In this document: positions 8,206 through 15,762 of the stretch, piece after piece
Layout of the letters: each line of letters starts with the position of its first letter
How positions within the stretch are numbered: the first letter of the stretch is position 1
Assembly: GCF_017744695.1 (NCBI RefSeq)
Contig: NZ_JAGIAS010000006.1
Span: 310,001-374,000, forward strand
DNA from: Dyadobacter sp.
GTDB taxonomy: Bacteria; Bacteroidota; Bacteroidia; Cytophagales; Spirosomataceae
Reading direction: 5' to 3'
Length of the DNA stretch: 64,000 nucleotides
The notes under the pieces: generated by a model
Told to the model about the DNA's origin: nothing
The model's database searches: none
The model's input: the letters and a program-made list of their open reading frames with translations, nothing else
Made by a program: the position numbers and the translations under genes

Positions 8206-9915
8206 ATGAAGCGTAGTAGTTTTTTAAAAAGTATCGCACTCAGTGGTGCACTAGTTACTAATATCGATAAAGGTTCGGGCACGGAGTCCGGACCTTTGTC
8301 GCAAGAAAGTAAGTCCAAAGCCACGCTCAATGCCGACCTAGTCATCGCCGGCGGCGGCCTCGGCGGATGCGCCGCCGCATTGGCCGCATTGCGCAATGGC
8401 CTTTCGGTAATCCTTACCGAAGAAACCGATTGGATCGGCGGGCAGGTATCGCAGCAGGGCGTCCCGCCCGACGAGCATCCATGGATCGAAACGCACGGCG
8501 CCACGAAGGCCTACCGGCAGTTCCGCACCGCCGTGCGCGAGTATTACCAGAAAAACTACCCGCTCACCGATGATGCCAGGAGCCGCAAGAACCTCAACCC
8601 GGGTGACGGATCGGTATCGAAGCTGTGCCACGAGCCGCGCGTGGCCGTAGCCGTGCTCACGGACATGCTCAACCCGTACCTGAGCACCGGCAAGCTCACC
8701 TTGTTGCTGGAACACAAAATCGTGTCTGCCGACGTGAAAGGAGCCAAGGTGCAATCGCTCACCGCCCAGAACCGCCGCAACAAGGCATTGCTCACCCTTA
8801 CAGCGCCCTATTTCGCGGACGCTACCGAGCTCGGCGACCTGCTGCCCATGACCGGCACCGAGTTCGTCACCGGCGCCGAATCCAAAGCCGAAACCGGCGA
8901 ATTCCACGCCCCCGAAAAAGCCGATCCCAACAACGTGCAGGCATTCACCGTCTGCTACGCGATCGACTACCGCCCGGGCGAAAACCACGTGATCGAAAAG
9001 CCGCGGGAATATGATTTCTGGAAGAATTACGTCCCCAAAATGACCAAACCCTGGTCGGGCAGGCTGCTGGACCTTTCCTACTCCAACCCCAAAACCCTCG
9101 AACCGAAACAGCTGGGCTTCCACCCGGAAGGCATTCCGACCGGCAATAACCTCAATCTCTGGCTCTACCGCCGCATTATCAACAAAGCCAACTTCGCCCC
9201 TGGCACCTACGCCGGCGACATTACCATCGTCAACTGGCCGCAAAACGACTACACCCTCGGCAACCTCATCAGCCCCAGCGAAAAGGACTTCGACAAGCAT
9301 TTCGAACGCGGCAAGCAGCTCAGCCTCTCGCTCCTGTACTGGCTCCAAACCGAGGCCCCACGCCCAGACGGCGGCAAAGGCTGGCCCGGCATCCGCCTCC
9401 GCAAAGACGTCATGGGCACCGAAGACGGCCTCGCCAAATACCCCTACGTCCGCGAATCGCGGCGCATCAAGGCGCTATTTACTATCAAGGAAGAGCACGT
9501 TGGTGCTGAGCAGCGGGCTTCCATCACCGGGCAATCTACCGGCGTGAAAGCCGCTGCATTTGAAGACAGCGTTGGGATTGGCTATTACCACATTGATTTG
9601 CACCCGAGCACCAGCGGGGATAATTACATTGATTTCGGGTCATTGCCGTTTCAGATTCCTTTGGGCGCGCTGCTGCCTGTGCGGATGGAGAATATTTTGC
9701 CTGCTAATAAGAATATTGGCACCACGCATATTACGAATGGGTGTTACCGGTTGCATCCGGTGGAGTGGAGCATTGGGGAGGCTGTGGGGTTGTTGGTGGG
9801 GTTTGCTTTGTCTCGGAAGGTGCTTCCGCGGGGTGTGAGGGAGGATAAGGGGTTGTTGGAGGGATTTCAGGGGATTGTGAAAGGGGAGGGGGGTGAGTTG
9901 GAGTGGAAGGGGTGA
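8206..9915 (+). CDS. FAD-dependent oxidoreductase
   Basis: 569 residues. After a short N-terminal segment resembling a weak export signal (MKRSSFLKSIALSGAL), a dinucleotide-binding fold begins at about residue 45 (DLVIAGGGLGGCAAALAALRNG) and leads into a glutamate-containing second strand (LTEETDWIGGQ). A C-terminal NIGTTHITNGCYRLHPVEW segment closes the FAD domain. This is the architecture of the FAD_oxidored family, whose substrates are mostly unknown. Third-position use changes sharply near 9480, from C-rich to G/T-rich, with no break in the protein. The gene stands alone between a repeat and the restriction island. Confidence 0.8.
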   Translation: MKRSSFLKSIALSGALVTNIDKGSGTESGPLSQESKSKATLNADLVIAGGGLGGCAAALAALRNGLSVILTEETDWIGGQVSQQGVPPDEHPWIETHGATKAYRQFRTAVREYYQKNYPLTDDARSRKNLNPGDGSVSKLCHEPRVAVAVLTDMLNPYLSTGKLTLLLEHKIVSADVKGAKVQSLTAQNRRNKALLTLTAPYFADATELGDLLPMTGTEFVTGAESKAETGEFHAPEKADPNNVQAFTVCYAIDYRPGENHVIEKPREYDFWKNYVPKMTKPWSGRLLDLSYSNPKTLEPKQLGFHPEGIPTGNNLNLWLYRRIINKANFAPGTYAGDITIVNWPQNDYTLGNLISPSEKDFDKHFERGKQLSLSLLYWLQTEAPRPDGGKGWPGIRLRKDVMGTEDGLAKYPYVRESRRIKALFTIKEEHVGAEQRASITGQSTGVKAAAFEDSVGIGYYHIDLHPSTSGDNYIDFGSLPFQIPLGALLPVRMENILPANKNIGTTHITNGCYRLHPVEWSIGEAVGLLVGFALSRKVLPRGVREDKGLLEGFQGIVKGEGGELEWKG

Positions 9916-9955
9916 AATTAAATGTTTTTAAATTATACATCTCGAAATACATTCC

Positions 9956-9963
9956 TATATTTG
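9956..9963 (+). promoter_or_regulatory. Bacteroidota -7 element for the methyltransferase
   Basis: TATATTTG matches TAnnTTTG exactly. It lies 30 bp before the ATG at 9994, so a transcript starting about 6 nt downstream would exclude the earlier in-frame ATG at 9922 and supports the shorter protein. Confidence 0.55.
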
Positions 9964-9993
9964 GAGGGTACATATTTTAGTTTCGCATACGAA

Positions 9994-11424
9994 ATGCAAT
10001 TTGATTCCTTTCTCAGCGTCTACGAAGCGGCGGAGCAAATCCACTGCTCTCCTCAGCATATCAGGAAGTTACTTAGAGCTGGCGAGCTCGCCGGTTCGAA
10101 AATGGGGGACACTTGGTTAGTCTCAACGGAATCGGTGGATAACTATTCCTTAACCGGTAAAAAAGCGAATGGCCACATTAACGATCAAAAGTCTTTCATT
10201 AAGCCGAAAAAGGGCAAGATGAAAGCGCTAAGTTTTTTCTCAGGGGCAATGGGTTTGGATATTGGCTTGGAAAAGGCCGGCATCGAAACCTTACTAGCTT
10301 GCGAATTCGATAAAGCCAGTCGGGTTACGATACATACAAATAGGCCTAACTTGGCCTTAATAGGAGATATATTAGACTACTCGGCCGAAGACGTTTTGCA
10401 TTTTGCTGGATTGAAAAATAAGCATGACGTCGACCTTATTGTGGGAGGGCCTCCATGCCAGGCTTTCAGTACGGCAGGAAAAAGGCTTGGTTTTCAAGAC
10501 CATCGCGGAAACGTTTTTCTAAAATATCTTGAATTTATTGAGACAATTCGACCACGTTATGCAGTCATTGAGAATGTTAGAGGCCTACTCTCTTCTGCTA
10601 TTAATATTGACGATCCATTTTTGGAAAGTATCGGTCTGCCAATCCAAGGGAAGCCAGGCTCATCCCTATTCTACGTGAAAAAGAGGCTAGAAAACGCAGG
10701 TTACTCAATTACATTCAACCTATATAATTCTGCAAACTTTGGAACACCGCAGATAAGGGAGCGCGTGGTGCTCATAGCTACATTAGACGACAGCCCAGTA
10801 CCGTTTCTGACCCCGACACATGACGAATTTGGACGCTATGGCCTTGAACCTTGGAGAACGTTTGGCGAAGCAGTTAAAGGATTGCCTGAAAATGAGAAAG
10901 ACTTTATTAAGTACTCAGAAAAGCGGCTTCGATTTTTAAGAATGCTCGGGCCTGGCCAAAATTGGAGAGATCTGCCAAAAGAGATTCAGCCCGAAGCAAT
11001 GGGGAAATCCTATCTCCTTGGCGGCGGGAAAACTGGTTTCTATCGGCGACTGGATTGGGATCGGCCTTCCCCAACAGTTGTAACACATCCTACAATGCCA
11101 GCGACTGAATTAGCGCATCCGGAGGAAGATCGTCCTTTGAGTGTACAGGAATATAAGCGCATTCAGCAATTTCCAGACGAATGGAAGATTTGTGGGAAAA
11201 TTACAGATCAATACCGGCAAATAGGGAATGCTGTACCTGTGGGTTTAGGTGAAGCAATTGGAAAAACTATATTAGCGCATAGCCAAGGGAAGAACAGTAA
11301 GAATTTGGATAAATTCTCCTATTCACGTTACAAGAATACTGGTGACAGTGAATTTATTAAGAGCTTTGTTGATCAGTTCAAACAATCTTCATCTGAACCA
11401 TATCAGTTAGCATTTGAGTTTTGA
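9994..11424 (+). CDS. DNA cytosine-5 methyltransferase with N-terminal HTH domain
   Basis: 476 residues. Residues 6-50 (SVYEAAEQIHCSPQHIRKLLRAGELAGSKMGDTW, counted from 9994) form an excisionase/MerR-like winged helix. The C5 methyltransferase follows: motif I (LSFFSGAMGLDIGLEKAG), motif IV with the catalytic Cys at about 155 (GGPPCQAFSTAG), motif VI (ENVRGL), motif VIII (QIRERVVLIA), and motifs IX-X ending QIGNAVPVGLGEAI. It transfers a methyl group from SAM to cytosine and should protect host DNA from the PmeII-like nuclease downstream. The start at 9994 is favoured by a -7 box at 9956. The island is visibly more AT-rich than its flanks, which suggests transfer. Confidence 0.93.
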   Translation: MQFDSFLSVYEAAEQIHCSPQHIRKLLRAGELAGSKMGDTWLVSTESVDNYSLTGKKANGHINDQKSFIKPKKGKMKALSFFSGAMGLDIGLEKAGIETLLACEFDKASRVTIHTNRPNLALIGDILDYSAEDVLHFAGLKNKHDVDLIVGGPPCQAFSTAGKRLGFQDHRGNVFLKYLEFIETIRPRYAVIENVRGLLSSAINIDDPFLESIGLPIQGKPGSSLFYVKKRLENAGYSITFNLYNSANFGTPQIRERVVLIATLDDSPVPFLTPTHDEFGRYGLEPWRTFGEAVKGLPENEKDFIKYSEKRLRFLRMLGPGQNWRDLPKEIQPEAMGKSYLLGGGKTGFYRRLDWDRPSPTVVTHPTMPATELAHPEEDRPLSVQEYKRIQQFPDEWKICGKITDQYRQIGNAVPVGLGEAIGKTILAHSQGKNSKNLDKFSYSRYKNTGDSEFIKSFVDQFKQSSSEPYQLAFEF

Positions 11425-11457
11425 AATGATTGACTTAATTGATTGTCTCTATCTTCT

Positions 11458-11931
11458 TTACGGAAACTTGTCGAATTCCTCAATATAATTTAGTATGGCC
11501 CTAAGGCAACTGGGTAATTCTTTTTTTACTTCATGGTCCCAAAATCTCATAACATGCCACCCACTCGCCGCTAGTAAACGATTATTCAACATGTCCCGCT
11601 GCATATTCTTTTCGATTTTCGGAATCCAAAAGTTAGCGTTAGATTTAATTTTTTTTCTTTTCGCTTCCCAATTGTGCCCATGCCAGAATTCACCATCGAT
11701 AAATATTACTAGTTGGTACTTAGGAAGTACTATATCGGGCGCTCCTGGCAGCCGAGTGTCATTTTTCCTAAATCGTAGTCCGAGCCCCCATAAAATCTTC
11801 CTCAAACGAACTTCGGAAACAGTATTTTTTCCCCTGATGCGACTCATGAGTTTAGAGCTAGCATTAGTGGCATGGAAGCCGTTTTTCGCCTCGAACCTCA
11901 ATATAGGTTTTTCATTCAGATGATTTTCCAT
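11458..11931 (-). CDS. vsr: Very short patch repair endonuclease (Vsr)
   Basis: 157 residues. The Vsr fold is shown by MSRIRGKNTVSEVRLRKILWGLGLRFRKN, then LPGAPDIVLPKYQLVIFIDGEFWHGHNW, which carries the catalytic Asp and the histidine pair; FW-DHEVKKE is near the end. Vsr nicks beside T:G mismatches made when 5-methylcytosine deaminates, which fits its position beside a C5 methyltransferase. It is convergent with the methyltransferase (33-bp gap). A start nine codons earlier, at 11958, is possible. Vsr companions usually accompany C5-methylating systems. Confidence 0.92.
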   Translation of the reverse strand: MENHLNEKPILRFEAKNGFHATNASSKLMSRIRGKNTVSEVRLRKILWGLGLRFRKNDTRLPGAPDIVLPKYQLVIFIDGEFWHGHNWEAKRKKIKSNANFWIPKIEKNMQRDMLNNRLLAASGWHVMRFWDHEVKKELPSCLRAILNYIEEFDKFP

Positions 11932-12028
11932 GACTGTTAGGTTCGCGAAGTGTGACAACAGCAGATCCTTTCATAAATTGCATCAAAAACCTTACCATAC
12001 CTCACCTCTTTTAATACTATATTGAAAT

Positions 12029-12766
12029 ATGGATCTCCAACAGTTTACTTTAATCGAAAATTTCATACATGAGGAAGTAGTGAAACTACATGAAAATAGG
12101 TACAAGAAGCTAAAAGCCTTGACGTTGGGAGATATTGTATATCGGAAGAACCTATACATGTTTAAAGCTAAGTATTTATTAACCGCTGATGAAGTGGTTA
12201 AGAGTATCATCAGCGCATACATATCATCTAGTGAAGAAAGTACATTCGGTAATTTGCTCGAACAGGTTGCAATAAAAGTGAGCGAAATTCTGGAAGGAGG
12301 AAAAAAGTCTTCATCTAAGGCGGCCGATTTGGAGTTAGATCGCAATGGCATCAGGTATTTAGTTAATATTAAAAGTGGCCCAAATTGGGGCAATAGTAGT
12401 CAGATTGCTAAGATGATTGACAATTTTAAGAATGCACAGCGCACACTGCGAACCAGCAACGCAAACATAAATGTTAGATTTATTAATGGCTGTTGCTACG
12501 GTGTTGATGACACACCAAACAAGCTAGAATACGAGAAATTGTGTGGACAGAGATTTTGGGAATTTTTAACAGAGGAGGCTGATTTTTATCTTCGACTAAT
12601 TGAGCCACTTGGATTCCAAGCGAAGGAAAAATCGGAACTTTTCAATGAATTGTATACTCAAAAAGTTAATATTTTTACTGGCGAGTTTATTAAATCTTTT
12701 GTTGACGACGGATTAATAAATTGGGAGAAGCTGATTTCAGCTGGATCGGCTATCCGAAGAAGATAA
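12029..12766 (+). CDS. PmeII-like type II restriction endonuclease
   Basis: 245 residues. The central block FGNLLEQVAIKVSEILEGG-KSS, then DLELDRNGIRYLVNIKSGPNWGNSSQ, carries a PD-(D/E)xK-like core with the lysine in IKSG and matches the PmeII family of restriction enzymes as I remember it. Together with the C5 methyltransferase and Vsr it completes a restriction-modification island. It is divergent from vsr, with about 97 bp between starts. The recognition sequence cannot be deduced. If the family assignment is wrong, a DNA nuclease of the same fold remains the best reading given its neighbours. Confidence 0.8.
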   Translation: MDLQQFTLIENFIHEEVVKLHENRYKKLKALTLGDIVYRKNLYMFKAKYLLTADEVVKSIISAYISSSEESTFGNLLEQVAIKVSEILEGGKKSSSKAADLELDRNGIRYLVNIKSGPNWGNSSQIAKMIDNFKNAQRTLRTSNANINVRFINGCCYGVDDTPNKLEYEKLCGQRFWEFLTEEADFYLRLIEPLGFQAKEKSELFNELYTQKVNIFTGEFIKSFVDDGLINWEKLISAGSAIRRR

Positions 12767-12784
12767 CCGTTTTAGTCGAATTTG

Positions 12785-12817
12785 AAGACGGTAATAATTG
12801 CTCATCATTACCGTCTT
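12785..12817. terminator. Bidirectional hairpin between restriction enzyme and HTH gene
   Basis: Perfect 11-bp arms (AAGACGGTAAT / ATTACCGTCTT) with an 11-nt loop. It lies between two convergent genes and overlaps the last codons of the HTH gene, so it can serve both. Confidence 0.75.
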
Positions 12818-13224
12818 TCTATCAGCCTCTCCAACCGCTCCATCATCTCATCCTTCTCCTTCAACATCCGCTCGTACAAAGCAATCTTCTCCTCATGAAG
12901 CTGCATGAGTTTATCAATAGGATGGAAGGTTGGGTTATTATTAAAAACGGCTGCATTGTCGTTGAAGGTGCTTGAAATCACATTCACCGCCTTCTCCTCA
13001 TCAAAATTCCGAATCGCTTCCACAGGGATTTTCAGTATCGCTGCTACTTGTTCCAAAATGTCGGAATCGATCTTTTCGCGTTGTTCGAGGGTGGAGATTC
13101 TTTGCTGGTTCCAATCGCTGCCGAGCTCGAAGGCGAGTACGTCCTGTTTGATGCCGAGCATTTCGCGGAAACGTTTTACGTTGCGGCCTTCGTGGATCTT
13201 CGGGTTGGAGGTAGTATGTGTCAT
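12808..13224 (-). CDS. HTH (XRE-like) transcriptional regulator
   Basis: 138 residues from ATG 13224. An N-terminal HTH (GRNVKRFREMLGIKQDVLAFELGSDWNQQRISTLEQREKID) is followed by a linker. The C-terminal coiled coil (DKLMQLHEEKIALYERMLKEKDEMMERLERLIERR) probably mediates oligomerisation. The architecture is common in Bacteroidota. No ligand domain is visible. It is divergent from a small gene starting at 13366; the 17-bp inverted repeat at 13350-13366 on that start is a candidate binding site. Confidence 0.85.
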   Translation of the reverse strand: MTHTTSNPKIHEGRNVKRFREMLGIKQDVLAFELGSDWNQQRISTLEQREKIDSDILEQVAAILKIPVEAIRNFDEEKAVNVISSTFNDNAAVFNNNPTFHPIDKLMQLHEEKIALYERMLKEKDEMMERLERLIERR

Positions 13225-13365
13225 ACCGGCGCTATTTCGTTGAAAAGGCAATTTATATAAATCCATCGGGAAGTGTTCCGGTAATTTACAGGTATTTCGG
13301 CGTAAGTTACGGCGCTTGCGGGTTGGGTACGGGTTGCAGCAATGCGTGCTTTACGGAAAACGTAA

Positions 13366-13608
13366 ATGGAGATGCACACAAAAACACACTCTATCGAATC
13401 CACGGATTCGACCTTGCTGGCATATGGCCGCGAGGTAGGCAAGCTCCTGAGCAGCAGCAGCGCCGAAAGCTGGCGCGACGAACTTTGGACGATGTTCACC
13501 GGCTACATCATCTCCCTCAAAGAACAAGGCCACGCGCCGGAGCTTTGCGATACTTACTTTTCGTTTAAGGAGTTGGTGGAGTTTTTTGCGAATGTGGGGC
13601 GGATTTAG
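13366..13608 (+). CDS. Small hypothetical protein
   Basis: 80 residues, acidic, without signal peptide or membrane helix. It opens MEMHTKTHSIESTDSTLLAYG and continues as predicted helices (WRDELWTMFTGYIISLKEQGH, FSFKELVEFFANVGRI). I do not recognise the family. Support comes from coding-like codon use and from its position divergent to the HTH regulator. An inverted repeat TTTACG-GAAAA-CGTAAA spans 13350-13366, just before and into its start. Confidence 0.55.
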   Translation: MEMHTKTHSIESTDSTLLAYGREVGKLLSSSSAESWRDELWTMFTGYIISLKEQGHAPELCDTYFSFKELVEFFANVGRI

Positions 13609-13665
13609 GCGAGGGGAGGAGGTGGAAATTGATGGTGCATAATGTGCAATACCTGTCTGGCAGAA

Positions 13666-13959
13666 TTACTCAAAGTGCTCTTCGACATTTGCAAGTACCT
13701 CGCAGTCGCAATATCCGCCGTGGCCTGCCAACCATCTTAATACCTGTTCCACATTTGAAATATTATGATTGTGGAGGAAGGTGGTGGTAATAGTTAATTT
13801 GTCGTCGCATTCTTTCGTCTGCAATTCATCGTCTAAGAAGTCAAGTAGCTGACGAAAATTTTCTCTGCTCATAGGAAGACTCTTTTCAAATTCGGCGGCG
13901 GCTTTTTGCCGTAAATCTGCTAAAAGTTGTTTGCGGCGCTCTTTCTCACTCTTAGACAT
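13666..13959 (-). CDS. DUF2695 domain protein
   Basis: 97 residues. An N-terminal charged helix (MSKSEKERRKQLLADLRQKAAAEF) is followed by the DUF2695 signature CDDKLTITTTFLHNHNISNVEQVLRWLAGHGGYCDCEVLANVEE with its CDC motif. The function of DUF2695 is unknown; the cysteines suggest metal binding, which is inference. It lies alone on the minus strand between the small gene and the Uma2 operon. Confidence 0.78.
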   Translation of the reverse strand: MSKSEKERRKQLLADLRQKAAAEFEKSLPMSRENFRQLLDFLDDELQTKECDDKLTITTTFLHNHNISNVEQVLRWLAGHGGYCDCEVLANVEEHFE

Positions 13960-14089
13960 GGATATATTGTCGTTTTATGAGTAGTAACTAATCGAGCGGG
14001 AGTATCGACTCGCAAACTGATCTTTCGGTTGAGGACAACATGTTAGCGGCATGGTCTGAATAATTTTCGCCAGCAAAAGGAGACGGGCA

Positions 14090-14133
14090 GCAAAAGCCGG
14101 AGTTGTCAATCAATACTTGGCAATCGCATTCGG
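14090..14133 (-). pseudogene. Remnant of a Gfo/Idh/MocA gene 3' end
   Basis: Read on the minus strand this gives LPNAIAKY-stop-LTTPAFAA, closely matching VPNMIAKYWLTTSALKQA at the C-terminus of the oxidoreductase at 15763-17148, with the Trp codon changed to TGA. At DNA level about 36 of 44 bases agree with 15779-15824. The match stops close to the dispersed repeat at 14147. It appears to be a decayed paralogue truncated at the repeat. Confidence 0.6.
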
Positions 14134-14146
14134 TAAATGGGCATCT

Positions 14147-14177
14147 TGCATGCGCTTCGACTGCGCTCAGCGTGACA
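14147..14177. repeat. Second copy of the 31-bp dispersed repeat
   Basis: Identical over 31 bp to 8153-8183, with core CTTCGACTGCGCTCAGCGTG. It sits 13 bp beyond the end of the decayed oxidoreductase remnant, in the 261-bp gap at 13960-14220. I see no other gene in that gap. Confidence 0.8.
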
Positions 14178-14220
14178 AAAACGTGATATTGCTGCCACTG
14201 CAACGCATTGCGATGACCTA

Positions 14221-14373
14221 TTATTCCGGCTCGATATGCGTGATTTTGCCGTCTCTCATGACGACCAGCACGCTGTTCTTCTGCTTCTTGAACTCGATAA
14301 GCTTCTCATAGGCCTTGTCGAGGCCGGCAAGAAGTTTGTCTCTGAATTCCAATTGTTCTTTAACTGTTTTCAT
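14221..14373 (-). CDS. 50-residue protein in the Uma2 operon
   Basis: An ATG at 14373 opens a 50-residue frame: MKTVKEQLEFRDKLLAGLDK, then AYEKLIEFKKQKNSVLVV, ending MRDGKITHIEPE. It starts 5 bp after the Uma2 stop on the same strand and has the helix-then-two-strand layout of a genuine small protein. I recall similar small proteins next to Uma2 genes in related bacteria but cannot check that here. Function unknown; an accessory role to Uma2 is a guess from position. Confidence 0.7.
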   Translation of the reverse strand: MKTVKEQLEFRDKLLAGLDKAYEKLIEFKKQKNSVLVVMRDGKITHIEPE

Positions 14374-14378
14374 AGCAA

Positions 14379-14972
14379 TTAAACATCAAAAATATCCCTA
14401 ACCAAAAGTTGAAACGACCCCAGCGATTGGGAAGTCAGCGTCTCCGATTCTGTGAAGGGTTTCAAGCCAATGTATTTGCCCATTTCGTCAAGGAGATAAA
14501 CCAGAACAATTCGGTCATTCGGTTCTACCAACCAGTATTCTTTGACGCCGTTTTCCTGATAGATTTCAAACTTCTCATTCATTTCCTTATCGGTATTTCC
14601 GGGCGAGAGTACTTCCACGATCAAGTCCGGCGCACCGATGCAGCCTTTGGCATCTATTTTGGCAGGATCGCATACTACACATATGTCGGGTTGGACGACG
14701 GTATAAATCTTATCGGAATCAGCTTTATGAATAGGGGTAAGCCGCACGTCGAAAGGGGCCACGAATACTTTGCGGGAGCTGCGATGCACGTGGTTGCTGA
14801 TCTGACGGAATATCTCGCCCACGTATTGCTGGTGCTTAGTCGCAGGCGCGGGCGACATTCTGAAAATCTTGCCTTTGATCAACTCAATGCGTTCGTCGAA
14901 CTGCCATTTCAGGTAGTCGGCGTAGGAGTAACTTGCATTCAAGTCTAGCTGATTCAGGTTTGTGATCGTCAT
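14379..14972 (-). CDS. Uma2 family (DUF820) endonuclease-like protein
   Basis: 197 residues with the restriction-endonuclease-like core of Uma2: RIELIKGKIFRMSPAPATKHQ near the N-terminus, VVQPDICVVCD with the catalytic Asp, APDLIVEVLSPGNTDKEMNEKFEIYQENGVKEYWLVEPND with the E-x-K-like pair and conserved Tyr-Trp. The physiological substrate of these proteins is unknown. It is co-transcribed with the 50-residue gene and lies downstream of higBA on the same strand. Confidence 0.88.
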   Translation of the reverse strand: MTITNLNQLDLNASYSYADYLKWQFDERIELIKGKIFRMSPAPATKHQQYVGEIFRQISNHVHRSSRKVFVAPFDVRLTPIHKADSDKIYTVVQPDICVVCDPAKIDAKGCIGAPDLIVEVLSPGNTDKEMNEKFEIYQENGVKEYWLVEPNDRIVLVYLLDEMGKYIGLKPFTESETLTSQSLGSFQLLVRDIFDV

Positions 14973-15002
14973 CGCTGCGATTTGTAGTTTGAGGTAGTAT
15001 TG

Positions 15003-15332
15003 TCAGGCCGGCTGCAATGCATTAGTCTGCAAAGGGCGGAAGTGTTGAATCGTTTTACGCTCAACGGCTCTTTCTGCATGCCATAGATCGTAATTCCGTT
15101 GAATGTCCAGCCAGAACTCAGCACTAGTACCGAACGCTTCTGACAGCCTTACACACATTTCTGAACTGATTCCTTGATGTTCATTCAAAATATTTGAGAG
15201 CGTTTTGCGAGTGATTCCGAGCCCCTTCGCAATTTCAGCCTGGGTGTAGTCATGTCCGGTTTCCTCTTTTAGCCCTTCGATGGTTTCTTTTATCAATGCG
15301 CCAGGGTGAGCTGGTCTCATACCTCTTTTCAT
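15003..15332 (-). CDS. higA: HigA-type antitoxin
   Basis: 109 residues from ATG 15332. The N-terminus MKRGMRPAHPGALIKETIEGL and the HTH (YTQAEIAKGLGITRKTLSNILNEHQGISSEMCVRLSEAFGTSAEFWLDIQRNYDL) are the HigA family hallmark. It neutralises HigB and represses the operon. It follows higB by 13 bp, the toxin-first order usual for higBA. A 25-bp perfect inverted repeat over the operon promoter (15631-15655) is its likely operator. Confidence 0.92.
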   Translation of the reverse strand: MKRGMRPAHPGALIKETIEGLKEETGHDYTQAEIAKGLGITRKTLSNILNEHQGISSEMCVRLSEAFGTSAEFWLDIQRNYDLWHAERAVERKTIQHFRPLQTNALQPA

Positions 15333-15345
15333 AATTTCCCTATTG

Positions 15346-15624
15346 TTAATGATAATCCAGATAGTCGACGTCATAAACGTCCCCATCCTTAAATCTGAAT
15401 AAAATCCGCCAGTTGCCCGACACATTTACAGCGTAAAAACCTTTCAGTTTCCCCGACAGCGGATGTAACCTCGATCCCGGAATGCCAATATCATCCAGTG
15501 ATTTCGCAAATTCCAGGCGTGTGAGGATATTGCGGATTCTTATAATGTGTGTTGCGGGTAATTTTGGGTTGTCTTCATCTTCAAAAAACAACCGTAACCC
15601 TTTGTGTCGGAAGCTTTTTATCAT
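15346..15624 (-). CDS. higB: HigB-type toxin (RelE superfamily)
   Basis: 92 residues from ATG 15624 (GTG 15630 is the alternative). The RelE-like fold is shown by KSFRHKGLRLFFEDEDNPKLP, then GIPGSRLHPLSGKLKGFYAVNVSGNWRILFRFKDGDVYDVDYLDYH, with the basic and aromatic active-site residues near the end. HigB cleaves mRNA at the ribosome. The -7 box ends only 5 nt before the ATG, so the message is probably leaderless. A second, diverged HigBA pair is at 37078-37664. Confidence 0.92.
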   Translation of the reverse strand: MIKSFRHKGLRLFFEDEDNPKLPATHIIRIRNILTRLEFAKSLDDIGIPGSRLHPLSGKLKGFYAVNVSGNWRILFRFKDGDVYDVDYLDYH

Positions 15625-15629
15625 TAACA

Positions 15630-15660
15630 CAAATGTAACAGGGTGTGTTACATTTCACAA
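15630..15660 (-). promoter_or_regulatory. higBA promoter and operator
   Basis: On the minus strand, TTG (15658-15660), 20 bp, then TACATTTG (15630-15637) match the Bacteroidota consensus. Overlapping them is a perfect inverted repeat with 10-bp arms, AAATGTAACA (15631-15640) and TGTTACATTT (15646-15655), around 5 bp. Binding there would occlude the -7 element, as expected for HigA autorepression. Confidence 0.75.
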
Positions 15661-15682
15661 CAGATTCGGATGAAACAAAAAA

Positions 15683-15707
15683 GACGAGCAGCAAAGCGCC
15701 ACTCGTC
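15683..15707 (-). terminator. Hairpin with poly-U (minus strand)
   Basis: GACGAG / CTCGTC arms around a 13-nt loop with an A-rich tract on the plus strand, read as poly-U on the minus strand. It follows the oxidoreductase gene at 15763 and separates it from higB. Confidence 0.6.
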
Positions 15708-15735
15708 CAGAAAAATCTATTCCAAAATCTATTTC

Positions 15736-15755
15736 CGTCGTCTTAAGACGACGGC
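15736..15755. repeat. CCGTC...GACGG palindrome, copy 1
   Basis: A 20-bp perfect palindrome, CCGTCGTCTTAAGACGACGG, preceded by AAAATCTATTT. The same left flank and overall shape recur at 20960-20979, and the shape alone at 20791-20810, so this is a dispersed family. Confidence 0.7.
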
Positions 15756-15762
15756 TAAAGGG

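Noticed and set aside
8338..9348. 336-codon open frame on the minus strand
   Set aside because: It is antisense to the FAD oxidoreductase, whose motifs are clear; the frame is open only because of the C-rich third positions of the real gene.
13988..14203. 71-codon Cys-rich open frame on the minus strand
   Set aside because: Its middle is an out-of-frame reading of the decayed oxidoreductase remnant and its start lies in the dispersed repeat region.
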